A stretch of 64,000 nucleotides of DNA from Streptomyces sp. H39-S7. Lineage in GTDB: Bacteria; Actinomycetota; Actinomycetes; Streptomycetales; Streptomycetaceae. Under the pieces are notes generated by a model. That model did no database searches. It saw only the letters and a program-made list of their open reading frames with translations, and was not told where the DNA came from. Positions 38,735 through 48,370 of this stretch are shown piece by piece. The translations under genes and the position numbers were made by a program. Location of the stretch: the NCBI RefSeq assembly GCF_027158205.1, contig NZ_JAPVLU010000025.1, positions 1 to 64,000 on the forward strand. The letters are read 5' to 3'. Every line of letters starts with the position of its first letter. The first letter of the stretch is position 1.

Positions 38735-38767
38735 ATCGCCCCTGGGTACGTGAGAGGGGTCGGCGGA

Positions 38768-39295
38768 CTACTTGTCCGTCAGGCAGAGCAGGAAGTTCTT
38801 GCCCTTGCCGGTCTCGGTGTAGGCGTACCGGAAGTCCTTGGCCGCGGCCGTGCACTTCGTGTCGGCTTCCGTCTTGCTGAACTCGCCACTGATCTTGGCC
38901 AGGACCTTGTACTGCGCCTTGGAGTCCGTGCAGGCGACGACTTCCAGGTCGGGGTTGCTGTTGCTGGAGCTCCCGCGGTGCATGCAGTCGCCCACCGCGG
39001 CCGTGTCGGCGTCGTCCTGGCTGGATATGTAGCTGCCGACGATGCCGGCGAGGACGACGACGGCGCCCACGACGATCAGGACGACCTTGCCCTTCGAGCG
39101 GCGCGGCGGGGCCGGCGGCGGGAAGGAGCCGGGCGGGGGGAACGCGCCAGGCGGCGGGTAGGCGCCGCCCTGCTGCCCGAAGGGGTTGCCACCCTGCGGA
39201 GGCTGCTGGCCGTACGGGTTGCCGCCCTGGGGAGGCTGCGGCTGCCCGTAAGGGTTGCCGCCCTGCTGGCCCGGCGGTGGCGGTGGAGTGGTCAT
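38768..39295 (-). CDS. LppU/SCO3897-like membrane protein
   Basis: This 175-residue protein has a Pro/Gly/Gln-rich cytoplasmic N-terminus with repeated GGNPYGQ units (about 1-65), a membrane anchor (KVVLIVVGAVVVLAGIVGSYI, about 70-90) and a small extracytoplasmic domain with four cysteines (GDCMHRG, VACTDSKA, TKCTAAAKDF, LLCLTD) likely forming two disulfides. It belongs to the LppU/SCO3897 family. Function is unknown. The start ATG 39295 is clear. It is convergent to the CCA-enzyme gene across two parS sites. Confidence 0.85.
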   Translation of the reverse strand: MTTPPPPPGQQGGNPYGQPQPPQGGNPYGQQPPQGGNPFGQQGGAYPPPGAFPPPGSFPPPAPPRRSKGKVVLIVVGAVVVLAGIVGSYISSQDDADTAAVGDCMHRGSSSNSNPDLEVVACTDSKAQYKVLAKISGEFSKTEADTKCTAAAKDFRYAYTETGKGKNFLLCLTDK

Positions 39296-39343
39296 GGGTG
39301 TCCCCCGATTGGGATGTATGAGCGAGGTAAGAACGGGCGAACA

Positions 39344-40633
39344 CTACTGGAGAGCCCTGACACGGAGCATCGCCAGGGCCACCACCGCGTACAGCAGGGC
39401 CAGCAGGGCCACCAGGAGAGCGGACCGGCCGTCCGGCGGAAGCATCACGGCGGCAACGGCCGCCGCGCCGACGAAGGCGACGTTGAAGGCCACGTCGTAC
39501 AGCGAGAAGACCCGCCCCCGGTAGGCGTCGTCGATCGAGGACTGGACGACGGTGTCGGTGGCGATCTTGGCGCCCTGGGTGCAGATGCCCAGGGCAAAGG
39601 CGGCGACCAGCATGGGCGCGGGGTCGAACGGCAGGGCCAGCGGCGGGAGGAGCACGGCGGCGGACCCGGCACAGACCGTGATCCAGCCGGCGGTGCCGAA
39701 GCGGGTGGTGGCCCAGGGCGTGATCACCGCGGCGGCGAAGAAGCCCGCGCCCGAGACGCCCACCGCCAGCCCGAGCAGGGCCAGTCCGCCGCTGCCGTCG
39801 TCCCCCGGACTGTCCGACCCGGTGTTCCAGGCGTAGCGGCACAGCATCAGCAGGACGACGGTGAGCGCGCCGTAGCAGAAACGCAGGGCCGTCATGGCGG
39901 CCATGGCGCGCACCGCGGCAGGGCGGCCGCGCAGATGGCGCAGCCCCTCGGCGAGTCCGTGCACGGTGCCGGTCAGCGCCGTGGCCAGCCGCGGCTGCAC
40001 GAGATCCGGATCGGGACCGAGCAGATCGCGGTCGAGTGCGAGGGCGGCCAGGCCCGCGCAGAGGTAGACGAACGCGGCGAGCAGCACCACCGTCGCGTCG
40101 GCTCCGGCGCCCTTGGCGAGGCCGAGGTGGACGAGGAAGGCGAGACCGCCGCCGGCTGTCGCCGCCAGCGTCCCCGCGGTCGGCGACAGCGAGTTGGCCA
40201 TCACGAGCCGCTCCCGGTCCACGACGCGCGGCAGCGCGGCCGACAGCCCCGCCAGGACGAAGCGGTTCACGGCGGTGACGGACAGCGCCGACAGGTAGAA
40301 CAGCCAGTCCGGGACGTGGGCCAGGATCAGCGCGGCCGTGCCGCAGGACAGCACCGCGCGCAGCAGGTTGCAGTGCAGCAGGACCTGGCGCCGCCGCCAG
40401 CGGTCCAGCAGGACCCCGGTGAAGGGCCCCAGCAGGGAGTACGGCAGCAGGAGCACCGCCATCGCGGAGGCGATGGCGGCGGGGGACGCCTGCTTCTCGG
40501 GTGAGAAGACGACATACGTGGCGAGCGCGACCTGGAAGACGCCGTCGGAGAGTTGGGACAGCAGGCGCACCGCGAGCAGCCGCCGGAAGTCGCGCAGCCG
40601 CAGCAGCACGCGGAGATCGCGCACAACAGCCAT
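39344..40633 (-). CDS. MFS transporter
   Basis: This 429-residue major facilitator permease has about 12 hydrophobic segments. The loop between segments 2 and 3 carries GVLLDRWRRRQVLL, a variant of the MFS motif A (GxLaDrxGrkxxl). Substrate is not recognisable; most relatives are annotated as drug exporters. ATG 40633 is used because it begins at the first conserved residues (MAVVRDLRVLLRLRDFRRL); the frame extends 14 codons upstream into the ino1 terminator. The gap to the LppU-like gene is 48 bases, so they may share a transcript. Confidence 0.88.
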   Translation of the reverse strand: MAVVRDLRVLLRLRDFRRLLAVRLLSQLSDGVFQVALATYVVFSPEKQASPAAIASAMAVLLLPYSLLGPFTGVLLDRWRRRQVLLHCNLLRAVLSCGTAALILAHVPDWLFYLSALSVTAVNRFVLAGLSAALPRVVDRERLVMANSLSPTAGTLAATAGGGLAFLVHLGLAKGAGADATVVLLAAFVYLCAGLAALALDRDLLGPDPDLVQPRLATALTGTVHGLAEGLRHLRGRPAAVRAMAAMTALRFCYGALTVVLLMLCRYAWNTGSDSPGDDGSGGLALLGLAVGVSGAGFFAAAVITPWATTRFGTAGWITVCAGSAAVLLPPLALPFDPAPMLVAAFALGICTQGAKIATDTVVQSSIDDAYRGRVFSLYDVAFNVAFVGAAAVAAVMLPPDGRSALLVALLALLYAVVALAMLRVRALQ

Positions 40634-40654
40634 GGGCACAGCCTCACATGACGC

Positions 40655-40687
40655 GTCAGGCCCCGGGTGCAACACCCGGGGCCTGAC
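40655..40687 (-). terminator. Terminator of padR-ino1
   Basis: A perfect 15-bp stem (40655-40669 with 40673-40687) and CAA loop lies about 85 bases past the ino1 stop. Confidence 0.85.
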
Positions 40688-40770
40688 GGCTACGCGTCGT
40701 ACGTGATCAACGACTCAGCGGCCATCAGCGGTTGCGTGCCGATGGGCCGACGAGTCCGAGCCGGTTCGGC

Positions 40771-41850
40771 TCAGCGCTCGACCTCGCCCTTGATGAACTT
40801 CTCGACGTTGTCACGGGCCTCGTCGTCGAAGTACTGCACCGGCGGGGACTTCATGAAGTACGAGGACGCCGAGAGGATCGGGCCACCGATACCGCGGTCC
40901 AGGGCGATCTTCGCGGCGCGCACGGCGTCGATGATGACACCGGCCGAGTTCGGGGAGTCCCAGACCTCGAGCTTGTACTCCAGGCTCAGCGGAACGTCAC
41001 CGAAGGCGCGACCCTCGAGGCGGACGAAGGCCCACTTGCGGTCGTCGAGCCACGCCACGTAGTCCGACGGGCCGATGTGCACGTTGTCGGCACCCAGGTC
41101 GCGGTCGATCTGCGAGGTGACGGCCTGCGTCTTCGAGATCTTCTTCGACTCGAGGCGGTCACGCTCGAGCATGTTCTTGAAGTCCATGTTGCCGCCGACG
41201 TTCAGCTGCATGGTGCGCTCGAGGAGGACACCGCGGTCCTCGAAGAGCTTCGCCATCACGCGGTGCGTGATCGTGGCGCCGACCTGGGACTTGATGTCGT
41301 CCCCGACGATCGGCACGCCCGCCTCGGTGAACTTGTCCGCCCACTCCTTGGTGCCGGCGATGAAGACCGGGAGAGCGTTGACGAACGCGACCTTGGCGTC
41401 GATGGCGCACTGCGCGTAGAACTTCGCGGCGACCTCGGAACCGACGGGCAGGTAGCAGACGAGAACGTCGACCTGGCGGTCCTTGAGGATCTTGACGATG
41501 TCGACCGGGGCCGCGTCGGACTCCTCGATGGTCTCGCGGTAGTACTTGCCGAGGCCGTCGTGGGTGTGACCGCGCTCGACGGTGACACCACTCTGCGGAA
41601 CGTCGCAGATCTTGATGGTGTTGTTCTCGCTGGCGCCGATGGCGTCCGCGAGGTCGAGGCCTACCTTCTTCGCGTCGACATCGAAGGCGGCCACGAACTC
41701 GACGTCACGCACGTGGTAGTCGCCGAACTGCACGTGCATGAGGCCAGGCACGCGGCCGTTCGGGTCGGCGTCCTTGTAGTACTCGACACCCTGCACCAGC
41801 GACGCGGCGCAGTTGCCCACGCCAACAATGGCTACGCGAACCGAACCCAC
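40771..41850 (-). CDS. ino1: myo-Inositol-1-phosphate synthase
   Basis: This 359-residue NAD-dependent enzyme converts glucose-6-phosphate to inositol-1-phosphate, the precursor of phosphatidylinositol lipids and mycothiol. The dinucleotide site is [16 protein letters not shown] at the N-terminus. The core motifs include [45 protein letters not shown] and [10 protein letters not shown], all typical of the short actinobacterial type. GTG 41850 follows GGGAG; the larger frame to 41874 adds a non-conserved leader. It is 20 bases downstream of the padR gene. Confidence 0.96.
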   Translation of the reverse strand: MGSVRVAIVGVGNCAASLVQGVEYYKDADPNGRVPGLMHVQFGDYHVRDVEFVAAFDVDAKKVGLDLADAIGASENNTIKICDVPQSGVTVERGHTHDGLGKYYRETIEESDAAPVDIVKILKDRQVDVLVCYLPVGSEVAAKFYAQCAIDAKVAFVNALPVFIAGTKEWADKFTEAGVPIVGDDIKSQVGATITHRVMAKLFEDRGVLLERTMQLNVGGNMDFKNMLERDRLESKKISKTQAVTSQIDRDLGADNVHIGPSDYVAWLDDRKWAFVRLEGRAFGDVPLSLEYKLEVWDSPNSAGVIIDAVRAAKIALDRGIGGPILSASSYFMKSPPVQYFDDEARDNVEKFIKGEVER

Positions 41851-41870
41851 GGTTGCTCCCTGTGTAATCG

Positions 41871-42521
41871 TCACGCGGTTCCCCGGTCTCCGGGTTGGCC
41901 GCCATGTTCTTGAGTGTTGCGGTCTTGTGTGTTGTCGTCCTGCTCGGCGGACGGGCGCGTGGTGCGCCCGTTGCGCTCGGTCTCGATCAGCTCGTTGAGC
42001 CAGCGGACCTCGCGCTCCACCGATTCCATGCCGTGCCGTTGCAGCTCGAGCGTGTAGTCGTCGAGCCGTTCACGGGTGCGCACCAATGACGCGCGCATCT
42101 TGTCCAGGCGTTCCTCGAGGCGGCTGCGCCGCCCCTCGAGGACGCGCATCCGGACGTCCCGCGACGTCTGGCCGAAGAAGGCGAAACGAGCCGCGAAGTG
42201 CTCGTCCTCCCATGCGTCCGGCCCTGAGTGGGCGAGGAGTTCCTCGAAGTGCTCCTTGCCCGCCGTGGTCAGCCGGTAGACGATCTTCGCCCGGCGGCCG
42301 ACGAGGGGGGCAGCCAGCGGATCCACGTCCGGAACCGCCTCCTCGATCAACCAGCCCTGGGCGACCAGCGTCTTCAGGCAGGGATACAAACTGCCGTAGC
42401 TGAACGCACGGAACACACCGAGCGAGGTGTTGAGCCGCTTGCGCAGCTCGTAACCGTGCATCGGGGATTCGCGCAGTAGGCCGAGGACAGCGAATTCGAG
42501 GATTCCGGAGCGCTTGCTCAC
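41871..42521 (-). CDS. PadR family transcriptional regulator
   Basis: This 216-residue regulator has the PadR winged helix ([23 protein letters not shown] ... [18 protein letters not shown], about 6-55), the wing ([14 protein letters not shown]) and a C-terminal coiled-coil dimer region (about 120-185) followed by an acidic/polar tail. It sits in an operon with ino1 and probably controls it. GTG 42521 is the likely start. A perfect 23-bp palindrome 73 bases upstream (42594-42616) is its probable operator. Confidence 0.92.
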   Translation of the reverse strand: MSKRSGILEFAVLGLLRESPMHGYELRKRLNTSLGVFRAFSYGSLYPCLKTLVAQGWLIEEAVPDVDPLAAPLVGRRAKIVYRLTTAGKEHFEELLAHSGPDAWEDEHFAARFAFFGQTSRDVRMRVLEGRRSRLEERLDKMRASLVRTRERLDDYTLELQRHGMESVEREVRWLNELIETERNGRTTRPSAEQDDNTQDRNTQEHGGQPGDRGTA

Positions 42522-42901
42522 AGCCCCCGCCTCTCCGTCCTGGCCACCGCTGAACCCGGGCCGTCCCGGTGTCTGGTGGTGCTTGTGCCGACCCGATGTA
42601 TCGAGTCGATACATCGCGACGATAGAACGGCTTGATCTATCTGGCAAGGCGGCCCGCGGTGACCGGTGTCACATCGGGAAACCTGTGAAGGCCCAGGTGC
42701 CCGTTATGTGGCGAAGGTTGGTGTCACAGGGCTTTTGAGCCTGCGTACTCTGTTCGCCATGCAGAGCACCGGGAACCCTGTGACGCGCGTGAGCGTCTTG
42801 GTCCTGGGTGCAGTGCGGCCTGACACTGCCGCGCTCAGGGGGACCCACGGATATTCATTGCCGCCTTCAGGCGATCCCGCCTGTTCTAGGAGTAGCTGTT
42901 C
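42522..42901. promoter_or_regulatory. Divergent padR-ponA intergenic region
   Basis: No gene is supported in these 380 bases. Besides the palindrome at 42594-42616 there is an inverted repeat GTGAC-CGGT-GTCAC (42659-42672), and the sequence GGTGTCACA occurs twice in direct order (42665-42673 and 42720-42728). Confidence 0.5.
42594..42616. promoter_or_regulatory. Putative PadR operator (23-bp palindrome)
   Basis: CGATGTATCGA and TCGATACATCG are perfect inverted arms around one G. The ATGTATCGA..TCGATACAT layout resembles known PadR-family operators. Its position upstream of padR-ino1 suggests autoregulation. Confidence 0.8.
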
Positions 42902-45661
42902 ATGAGCGATCACCGTCGCAAGCCGCCGCAGTCGCCCGGCGGCGGCCGCGCAGCCGCCCGGCGCGGAGCGCAGCAGCAATCGACGCCGCCGACTTCCGGT
43001 GGCCGGCGCGCCGCCAACTCGCCCTCGCAGGAACCGTCCCCGGGCGGTTCCGCCGCTGACGGGGCTTCCTACCCCGGCCGCGCGGCCGCGCGCCGCGCCG
43101 GGCAGGGCGGACGCCGCCGTGCGGAGAACGCCTCCGAGGGCGCAGGTGCCGCGGAGGGTGCGGGCGGCGCCGGTGGCGGCGGTCGCCGCAGGACCGGTGG
43201 TGGCGGCAGTGGCAGTGGCCCCGGCGGCCGTGGACCCGCTCGCCCCCCGAAGAAGCGCTTCATCGACTACCCGCGCTGGGGCAAGACCGGGTGGCGGCAC
43301 TGGATGCCGTCCTGGAAGCAGGTCACATCGCTGACGATCGCGTTCTTCGGAACGCTGGTCGGAATCGCGGGCATCGCGTACGCGATGGTGCAGATTCCGG
43401 ACGAGAACCTCGCCGCCAAGGCGGAGAACAACGTCTACTACTGGGACGACAACACCCCGATGATCGCGACCGGCGGGGAGATCAACCGCCAGAACGTGAA
43501 AATCGACCAGATCCCGCGGGCGATGCAGAACGCGGTCATCTCCGCGGAGAACAAGACCTTCGAGAGCGACAGCGGCGTCGACCCCCTGGGTATTGCCCGC
43601 GCTCTCAAGAACATGGCCACCGGCGGCGAGGTGCAGGGTGGTTCGACGATCACCCAGCAGTACGTCAAGAACTCCCGGCTCGACCAGTCGCAGACGGTCA
43701 CCCGTAAGTTCAAAGAGCTGTTCATCTCCATAAAGGTCGGCGCCAGTGTGAAGAAGCCGGTGATCATGGCCGGCTACCTGAACACCTCGTACTACGGGCG
43801 GGGCGCCTACGGCATCCAGGCCGCGGCCCGGACGTACTACGGTGTCGACGCCGTGAACCTCGACGCGAGTCAGTGCGCGTTCCTGGCAGCGCTGCTCAAG
43901 GGCCCGACGTACTACGACCCTGCGGGCGCGGTGGACATCGACTCGCGCGCGACTCCCGAGGCCAACAAGGCCAACTCCATGAAGCGCTGGAAGTGGATCC
44001 TCGACGAGGAGGTCACGGACGGCCGCCTGTCCCCCGCGGATCGCGCGAAGTTCACGGAATACCCGATGCCGGGCCCGGTGAAGAAGAACGCGCAGATGGC
44101 CGGGCAGATCGGCTACCTGGTGAGCCTCGCCAAGTCCTACGTCGTCAACAGCACCGGCCTCAAGGTCACGTCGAACGACCTGGCCCAGGGCGGCTACCAG
44201 ATCCACACCACCTTCAACAAGAAGAAGGTGGCGGAGCTGGAGGCGTCGATCAAGGCGGTCCGCGACAAGAACCTGAAGCCGGACACCCGTAAGGACACCT
44301 CGGGGAAGAACACGACCCTGGACAAGGACGGCGGCTTCGTCGACAAGTTCGTGGAGTTCGGCGGCGCCTCGGTCGATCCCAAGGACGGCAAGATCGTCGC
44401 CATCTACGGCGGTACCGACGCCGTGCAGCACTTCACGAACAACGCGAACGAGACCGGCGCCCAGGTCGGATCGACCTTCAAGCCGTTCGTCCTTGCCGCC
44501 GCGATGACACACGGCGCGCGCGACCCCAAGGGCCAACCGGAGCAGAGCGACGACGAGCGCACCAAGGTCTCGCCGAAGAGCGTCTTCAGCGGCAAGAACG
44601 ACCTGGAGATCAACACCTACAACGGCGAGCCCTGGATCAACGGGGACACCAAGAAGCCGTGGAAGCAGCCGAACGACGACGGCGAGTCCGAGGCGAAGGT
44701 CACGTTGCGTGAGGCCATGGAGAAGTCCATGAACTCCCCCTACGTCCAGCTCGGTATGAACGTCGGCACGGACAAGGTCCATGACGCCGCGATCGCGGCG
44801 GGTCTGCTGTCCACGCCGAAGAACGGCCTGGAGGACTACAAGAACAGCGTCACGTACTCGATCGGCACCTCGTCGCCCAGCGCGATCCGGATGGCCGGGG
44901 CCTACGCGACGTTCGCCGCGCACGGTACGCAGAACGACCCGTACTCCGTCACCTCCGTGGTGAAGGACGGTGCGCAGATCTACAAGCACGAGAAGAAGTC
45001 CAAGATCGCCTTCGAGGCGAACGTCGCCGACACCGTCACCGACGTGCTGCAGGGAGTGGTCACGAAGGGCACCGGCAAGCCGGCGAGGCTCGACGACGGA
45101 CGGGAGTCCGCGGGCAAGACCGGAACCACCGACGACAACAAGTCGGCCTGGTTCGTCGGTTACACGCCGACCCTGTCGACCTCGATCGGTATGTGGCGCC
45201 TGGACGACAAGGCCACCGGCAAGGGCTTCCTGTCGATGTACGGGACTGCCGGCAAGGCGAAGATGCACGGTAACTCGTTCCCGGCGCAGATCTGGCACGA
45301 CTACATGGGCCAGGCGCTCAAGGGCACCCCGAAGCAGGAGTTCACCGAGCCGTCGAGCGATCCGGGCGAGATCGTGTACGCCCCCGGCACCAGCCCGACG
45401 CCCACGCCGAGCCAGACGACGCCCACGCCGACGCAGTCGACGACGACCAAGGCTCCGACGACGCCCACGACGACGGCGCCCACGTCGCCGACCGGCACGC
45501 CGACCGGCACGCCGACGACGCCCTGCTCGCCGTTCGACTGGAACTGCAACCACCCGACGACCCCTGGGGGCGGCAGTACGTCGCCGTCGGCCACCACCAC
45601 CCCGACCCGTCCCGGCAACGGCGGTGGCGGGGGGAACAACAACAATGATTCCGCCGACTGA
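42902..45661 (+). CDS. Class A penicillin-binding protein (transglycosylase/transpeptidase)
   Basis: This 919-residue bifunctional peptidoglycan synthase starts with a long basic, Gly/Ala/Arg-rich cytoplasmic region (about 1-140), then a membrane helix (SLTIAFFGTLVGIAGIAYAMV, about 142-162). The glycosyltransferase 51 domain has ISAENKTFESDSGVD (catalytic Glu about 216) and QGGSTITQQYVKN. The transpeptidase domain has the SxxK motif STFK (Ser524), SMN (609-611) and KTG (739-741). The C-terminus (about 830-919) is a Thr/Pro/Ser-rich low-complexity tail, possibly wall-spanning. It is a PonA-type enzyme; the penicillin-binding motifs are complete. Confidence 0.95.
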   Translation: MSDHRRKPPQSPGGGRAAARRGAQQQSTPPTSGGRRAANSPSQEPSPGGSAADGASYPGRAAARRAGQGGRRRAENASEGAGAAEGAGGAGGGGRRRTGGGGSGSGPGGRGPARPPKKRFIDYPRWGKTGWRHWMPSWKQVTSLTIAFFGTLVGIAGIAYAMVQIPDENLAAKAENNVYYWDDNTPMIATGGEINRQNVKIDQIPRAMQNAVISAENKTFESDSGVDPLGIARALKNMATGGEVQGGSTITQQYVKNSRLDQSQTVTRKFKELFISIKVGASVKKPVIMAGYLNTSYYGRGAYGIQAAARTYYGVDAVNLDASQCAFLAALLKGPTYYDPAGAVDIDSRATPEANKANSMKRWKWILDEEVTDGRLSPADRAKFTEYPMPGPVKKNAQMAGQIGYLVSLAKSYVVNSTGLKVTSNDLAQGGYQIHTTFNKKKVAELEASIKAVRDKNLKPDTRKDTSGKNTTLDKDGGFVDKFVEFGGASVDPKDGKIVAIYGGTDAVQHFTNNANETGAQVGSTFKPFVLAAAMTHGARDPKGQPEQSDDERTKVSPKSVFSGKNDLEINTYNGEPWINGDTKKPWKQPNDDGESEAKVTLREAMEKSMNSPYVQLGMNVGTDKVHDAAIAAGLLSTPKNGLEDYKNSVTYSIGTSSPSAIRMAGAYATFAAHGTQNDPYSVTSVVKDGAQIYKHEKKSKIAFEANVADTVTDVLQGVVTKGTGKPARLDDGRESAGKTGTTDDNKSAWFVGYTPTLSTSIGMWRLDDKATGKGFLSMYGTAGKAKMHGNSFPAQIWHDYMGQALKGTPKQEFTEPSSDPGEIVYAPGTSPTPTPSQTTPTPTQSTTTKAPTTPTTTAPTSPTGTPTGTPTTPCSPFDWNCNHPTTPGGGSTSPSATTTPTRPGNGGGGGNNNNDSAD

Positions 45662-45688
45662 CGGATGAGCGCTGAGTAGTGCGGCCGG

Positions 45689-45718
45689 GGCCGCGGAGGG
45701 CCAATGCCCTCCGCGGCC
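45689..45718 (+). terminator. Terminator of the PBP gene
   Basis: A perfect 13-bp stem (45689-45701 with 45706-45718) with CAAT loop, followed by TCTTGCC, lies 27 bases after the stop. Confidence 0.85.
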
Positions 45719-45754
45719 TCTTGCCTTCCGGGGCCATGCGGCAGGATGTCCGGC

Positions 45755-47284
45755 ATGACGAGCGTGCGCGAAGAAGACCACCTGGAGGCCCTCGTGCCAC
45801 CGACCGACGAGGATCCGGTGGCCGAATCCGCCAGCGAGGTCATCGGCGGACCGCTGGGACGACGGGCGGAGACCGGCGGACACCGCTGGTGGAACCCGCT
45901 GCGGGTCCTGGTGATCGTGGTCATCGGCATGTTCGCGCTCGGGATGGCGCAGAAGCTGCCCTGCTACAACAGCGCCTGGTTCCAGCCGGGCGACGCGCAG
46001 TACGCCCACGCCTGCTACTCCGACATCCCGCACCTGTTCGGCGGTCGCGGTTTCTCCACCGGGATCGTGCCGTACTTCGACCGGATCCCGGACGAGATCT
46101 CCACCGACTTCCACTATCTGGAGTACCCGGTCCTGACCGGCCTCTTCATGGAGGCCGCGTCCTGGTTCACCCCGGACGGCGGCACCGAGCAGCACCGCGA
46201 GCAGGTCTACTGGCTGATCAACGCGGGCATGCTGATGATCTGCGCCGTGGTCCTCGTGGTGTGCGTCGCGCGCACCCACCGGCGGCGCCCGTGGGACGCC
46301 CTGCTCGTCGCGCTCTCCCCCGCGCTGGCGCTGAGCGCCACCATCAACTGGGACCTGTTCGCGGTGGCGCTCACCGCGGGAGCGATGCTGATGTGGTCCC
46401 GCAGCCGTCCGCTGGCGGCCGGCATCCTGCTCGGCCTGGCCACCGCCGCCAAGCTCTACCCGCTCCTGCTGCTGGGCGCCCTGTTCGTGCTCTGCCTGCG
46501 GGCGGGGCGGCTGAGGGCCTTCTGGACGGCCGCGGCGGGTGCGGTGGGCGCCTGGCTGGTGGTCAACCTGCCGGTGATCCTCCTGGCACGCGACGGCTGG
46601 GCGAAGTTCTACTCGTTCAGCCAGGACCGCCGGATCGACTACGGCTCCATCTGGCTGGTGGTCAGCCAGCAGACCGGCCGGCCGCTCGACGGCGTCAACG
46701 CGTACGCCGTCGCGCTGATGCTGCTGCTCTGCGCGGCCGTCGCGGGGCTCGCGCTGTACGCGCCACGGCGCCCGCGCTTCGCGCAGCTCGCCTTCCTCGT
46801 CGTGGCCGCCGTAGTGATCGCCAACAAGGTCTACTCGCCCCAGTACGTGCTGTGGCTGCTGCCCCTGGCCGTACTCGCCAGGCCCCGCTGGCGGGACTTC
46901 CTGGTGTGGCAGGGCTCCCAGGTCCTGTACTTCCTGGGCATCTGGATGCAGCTCGCCTACGTGACGGGCGGCAACAAGCACCACGGGCTGCCCCAGGACG
47001 GCTACCACCTGGCGATCGTCGTCCACGTCCTCGGCACGCTCTACCTGTGCGGAGTGGTGGTGCGGGACATCCTGCTGCCGGAACGCGACGCGGTGCGCTG
47101 GGACGGCGAGGACGACCCGTCCGGCGGCGTGCTGGACGGCGCGCCGGACGTCTTCGTGCTCGGCCGGGCCCACGAACCGCGGCACGCGGCGCCCTTCGCG
47201 GGGACGCCGGTGCAGTGGGGCGTGGAACGGCGCGAGCCGGCCGGACAGCCCTCCACGGAGGGTGGAACCGCTACGGGCGGCTGA
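45755..47284 (+). CDS. GT87-family (DUF2029) membrane glycosyltransferase
   Basis: This 509-residue integral membrane protein has about ten hydrophobic helices between residues 45 and 430. Conserved-looking features are HYLEYPVLTGLFM in an early loop (the YP motif typical of GT87/GT-C enzymes), WDLFAVALTAGA, TAAKLYPLLLLGALF and NKVYSPQYVLWLLP. These match GT87 polyprenol-phosphate-mannose-dependent mannosyltransferases that build cell envelope glycans in Actinobacteria. Donor and acceptor are not known for this one. The tail of about 70 residues is cytoplasmic. ATG 45755 is selected over an upstream in-frame codon located in the terminator. Confidence 0.88.
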   Translation: MTSVREEDHLEALVPPTDEDPVAESASEVIGGPLGRRAETGGHRWWNPLRVLVIVVIGMFALGMAQKLPCYNSAWFQPGDAQYAHACYSDIPHLFGGRGFSTGIVPYFDRIPDEISTDFHYLEYPVLTGLFMEAASWFTPDGGTEQHREQVYWLINAGMLMICAVVLVVCVARTHRRRPWDALLVALSPALALSATINWDLFAVALTAGAMLMWSRSRPLAAGILLGLATAAKLYPLLLLGALFVLCLRAGRLRAFWTAAAGAVGAWLVVNLPVILLARDGWAKFYSFSQDRRIDYGSIWLVVSQQTGRPLDGVNAYAVALMLLLCAAVAGLALYAPRRPRFAQLAFLVVAAVVIANKVYSPQYVLWLLPLAVLARPRWRDFLVWQGSQVLYFLGIWMQLAYVTGGNKHHGLPQDGYHLAIVVHVLGTLYLCGVVVRDILLPERDAVRWDGEDDPSGGVLDGAPDVFVLGRAHEPRHAAPFAGTPVQWGVERREPAGQPSTEGGTATGG

Positions 47285-47302
47285 GCGGCCTCCCGCGGCG
47301 GC

Positions 47303-48334
47303 TCAGCGGTCCAGGACGCGGTCGAACTGGGTGGTGGTGTGCCGCAGGTGCGCCACCAGCTCGTCACCGACCGCCGGCGGGGCGACGTCGTTGGGGAGGA
47401 ACAGGATGGAGACCTGCATGTGCGGGGGCTCCGCGAACCACCGCTGCTTGCCGGCCCACACGAACGGCGACAGGTTGCGGTTGACGGTGGCCAGGCCGGC
47501 CCGTGCGACGCCCTTGGCGCGGGGCATCAGGCCGTGCAGGGCCTTGGGCGCCTCGAGACCGACCCCGTGGGACGTCCCGCCCGCGACGACGATCAGGTGG
47601 CCGTCGTCGGAGGCCTTCTGCTGGCGGTATCCGTAGCGCTCGCCCTTGGCGATGCGGGTGACGTCCAGGACCGCGCCGCGGTACTCGGTGGCGTCGTGGT
47701 CGCCGAGCCACATGCGGGTGCCGATCCGGGCGCGGAACTTGGTCTGCGGGAACTGCTGCTGCAGCTGGCCGAGTTCATGGGCCTTGAGGTGGCTGACGAA
47801 CATCGTGTGCAGCGGGAGCCGGGCGGCGCGCAGCCGCTCCATCCAGCCGAAGACCTCCTCCACCGCGTCGGACCCGTCGGTCCGGTCCAGCGGCAGGTGG
47901 ATGGCGAAGCCCTCCAGCCGTACGTCGTCGATGGCGGCGTGCAGCTTGACCAGGTCGTCCTCGGCGACGCCATGGCGCTTCATGCTGCTCATGACCTCGA
48001 TGACGACCCGCGCGCCCACCAGCCCGCGCACACCCTCGACGGAGGACACCGACCGGATCGCACGGTCCGGCAGCGGCACCGGCTCCTCGCCGAGCCGGTA
48101 CGGGGTGAGGACCAGGAGGTCCCCGCCGAACCAGTCCTTGATCCTGGCGGCCTCGTAGGTCGTGCCGACCGCGAGCATGTCGCTGCCGAGCCGGGTCGCC
48201 TCGTCGGCGAGCCGCTCGTGGCCGAAGCCGTAGCCATTGCCCTTGCAGACCGGGACTATGCCCGGGAACTGCTCGGCCACGGACTGCTGGTGCGCACGCC
48301 AGCGTGCGGTGTCGACATACAGGGTGAGCGCCAT
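47303..48334 (-). CDS. Alanine-racemase-like PLP protein
   Basis: This 343-residue protein resembles the N-terminal TIM barrel of alanine racemase. The PLP lysine would be in VCKGNGYGFGH (Lys31), followed by barrel strands such as MLAVGTTYEAARI and VVIEVMSSMKRHG. The normal C-terminal beta domain of biosynthetic alanine racemase is weak or altered, and I cannot place the second catalytic tyrosine. It is encoded right after femX (36 bases), so a role in peptidoglycan amino-acid supply or modification is likely. It is probably not the main Alr of the cell; this is inference. Confidence 0.78.
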   Translation of the reverse strand: MALTLYVDTARWRAHQQSVAEQFPGIVPVCKGNGYGFGHERLADEATRLGSDMLAVGTTYEAARIKDWFGGDLLVLTPYRLGEEPVPLPDRAIRSVSSVEGVRGLVGARVVIEVMSSMKRHGVAEDDLVKLHAAIDDVRLEGFAIHLPLDRTDGSDAVEEVFGWMERLRAARLPLHTMFVSHLKAHELGQLQQQFPQTKFRARIGTRMWLGDHDATEYRGAVLDVTRIAKGERYGYRQQKASDDGHLIVVAGGTSHGVGLEAPKALHGLMPRAKGVARAGLATVNRNLSPFVWAGKQRWFAEPPHMQVSILFLPNDVAPPAVGDELVAHLRHTTTQFDRVLDR

Positions 48335-48370
48335 GGCCTGGTCAGGACCTTTCCTTCGTCTGCTCGCCGG

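Noticed and set aside
42704-47185. A 1,493-codon minus-strand open frame
   Set aside because: It is antisense to the PBP and GT87 genes, which have full domain structure. Long antisense frames are expected in high-GC genomes; its translation shows no domain and is Arg/Gly/Val/Leu-biased.
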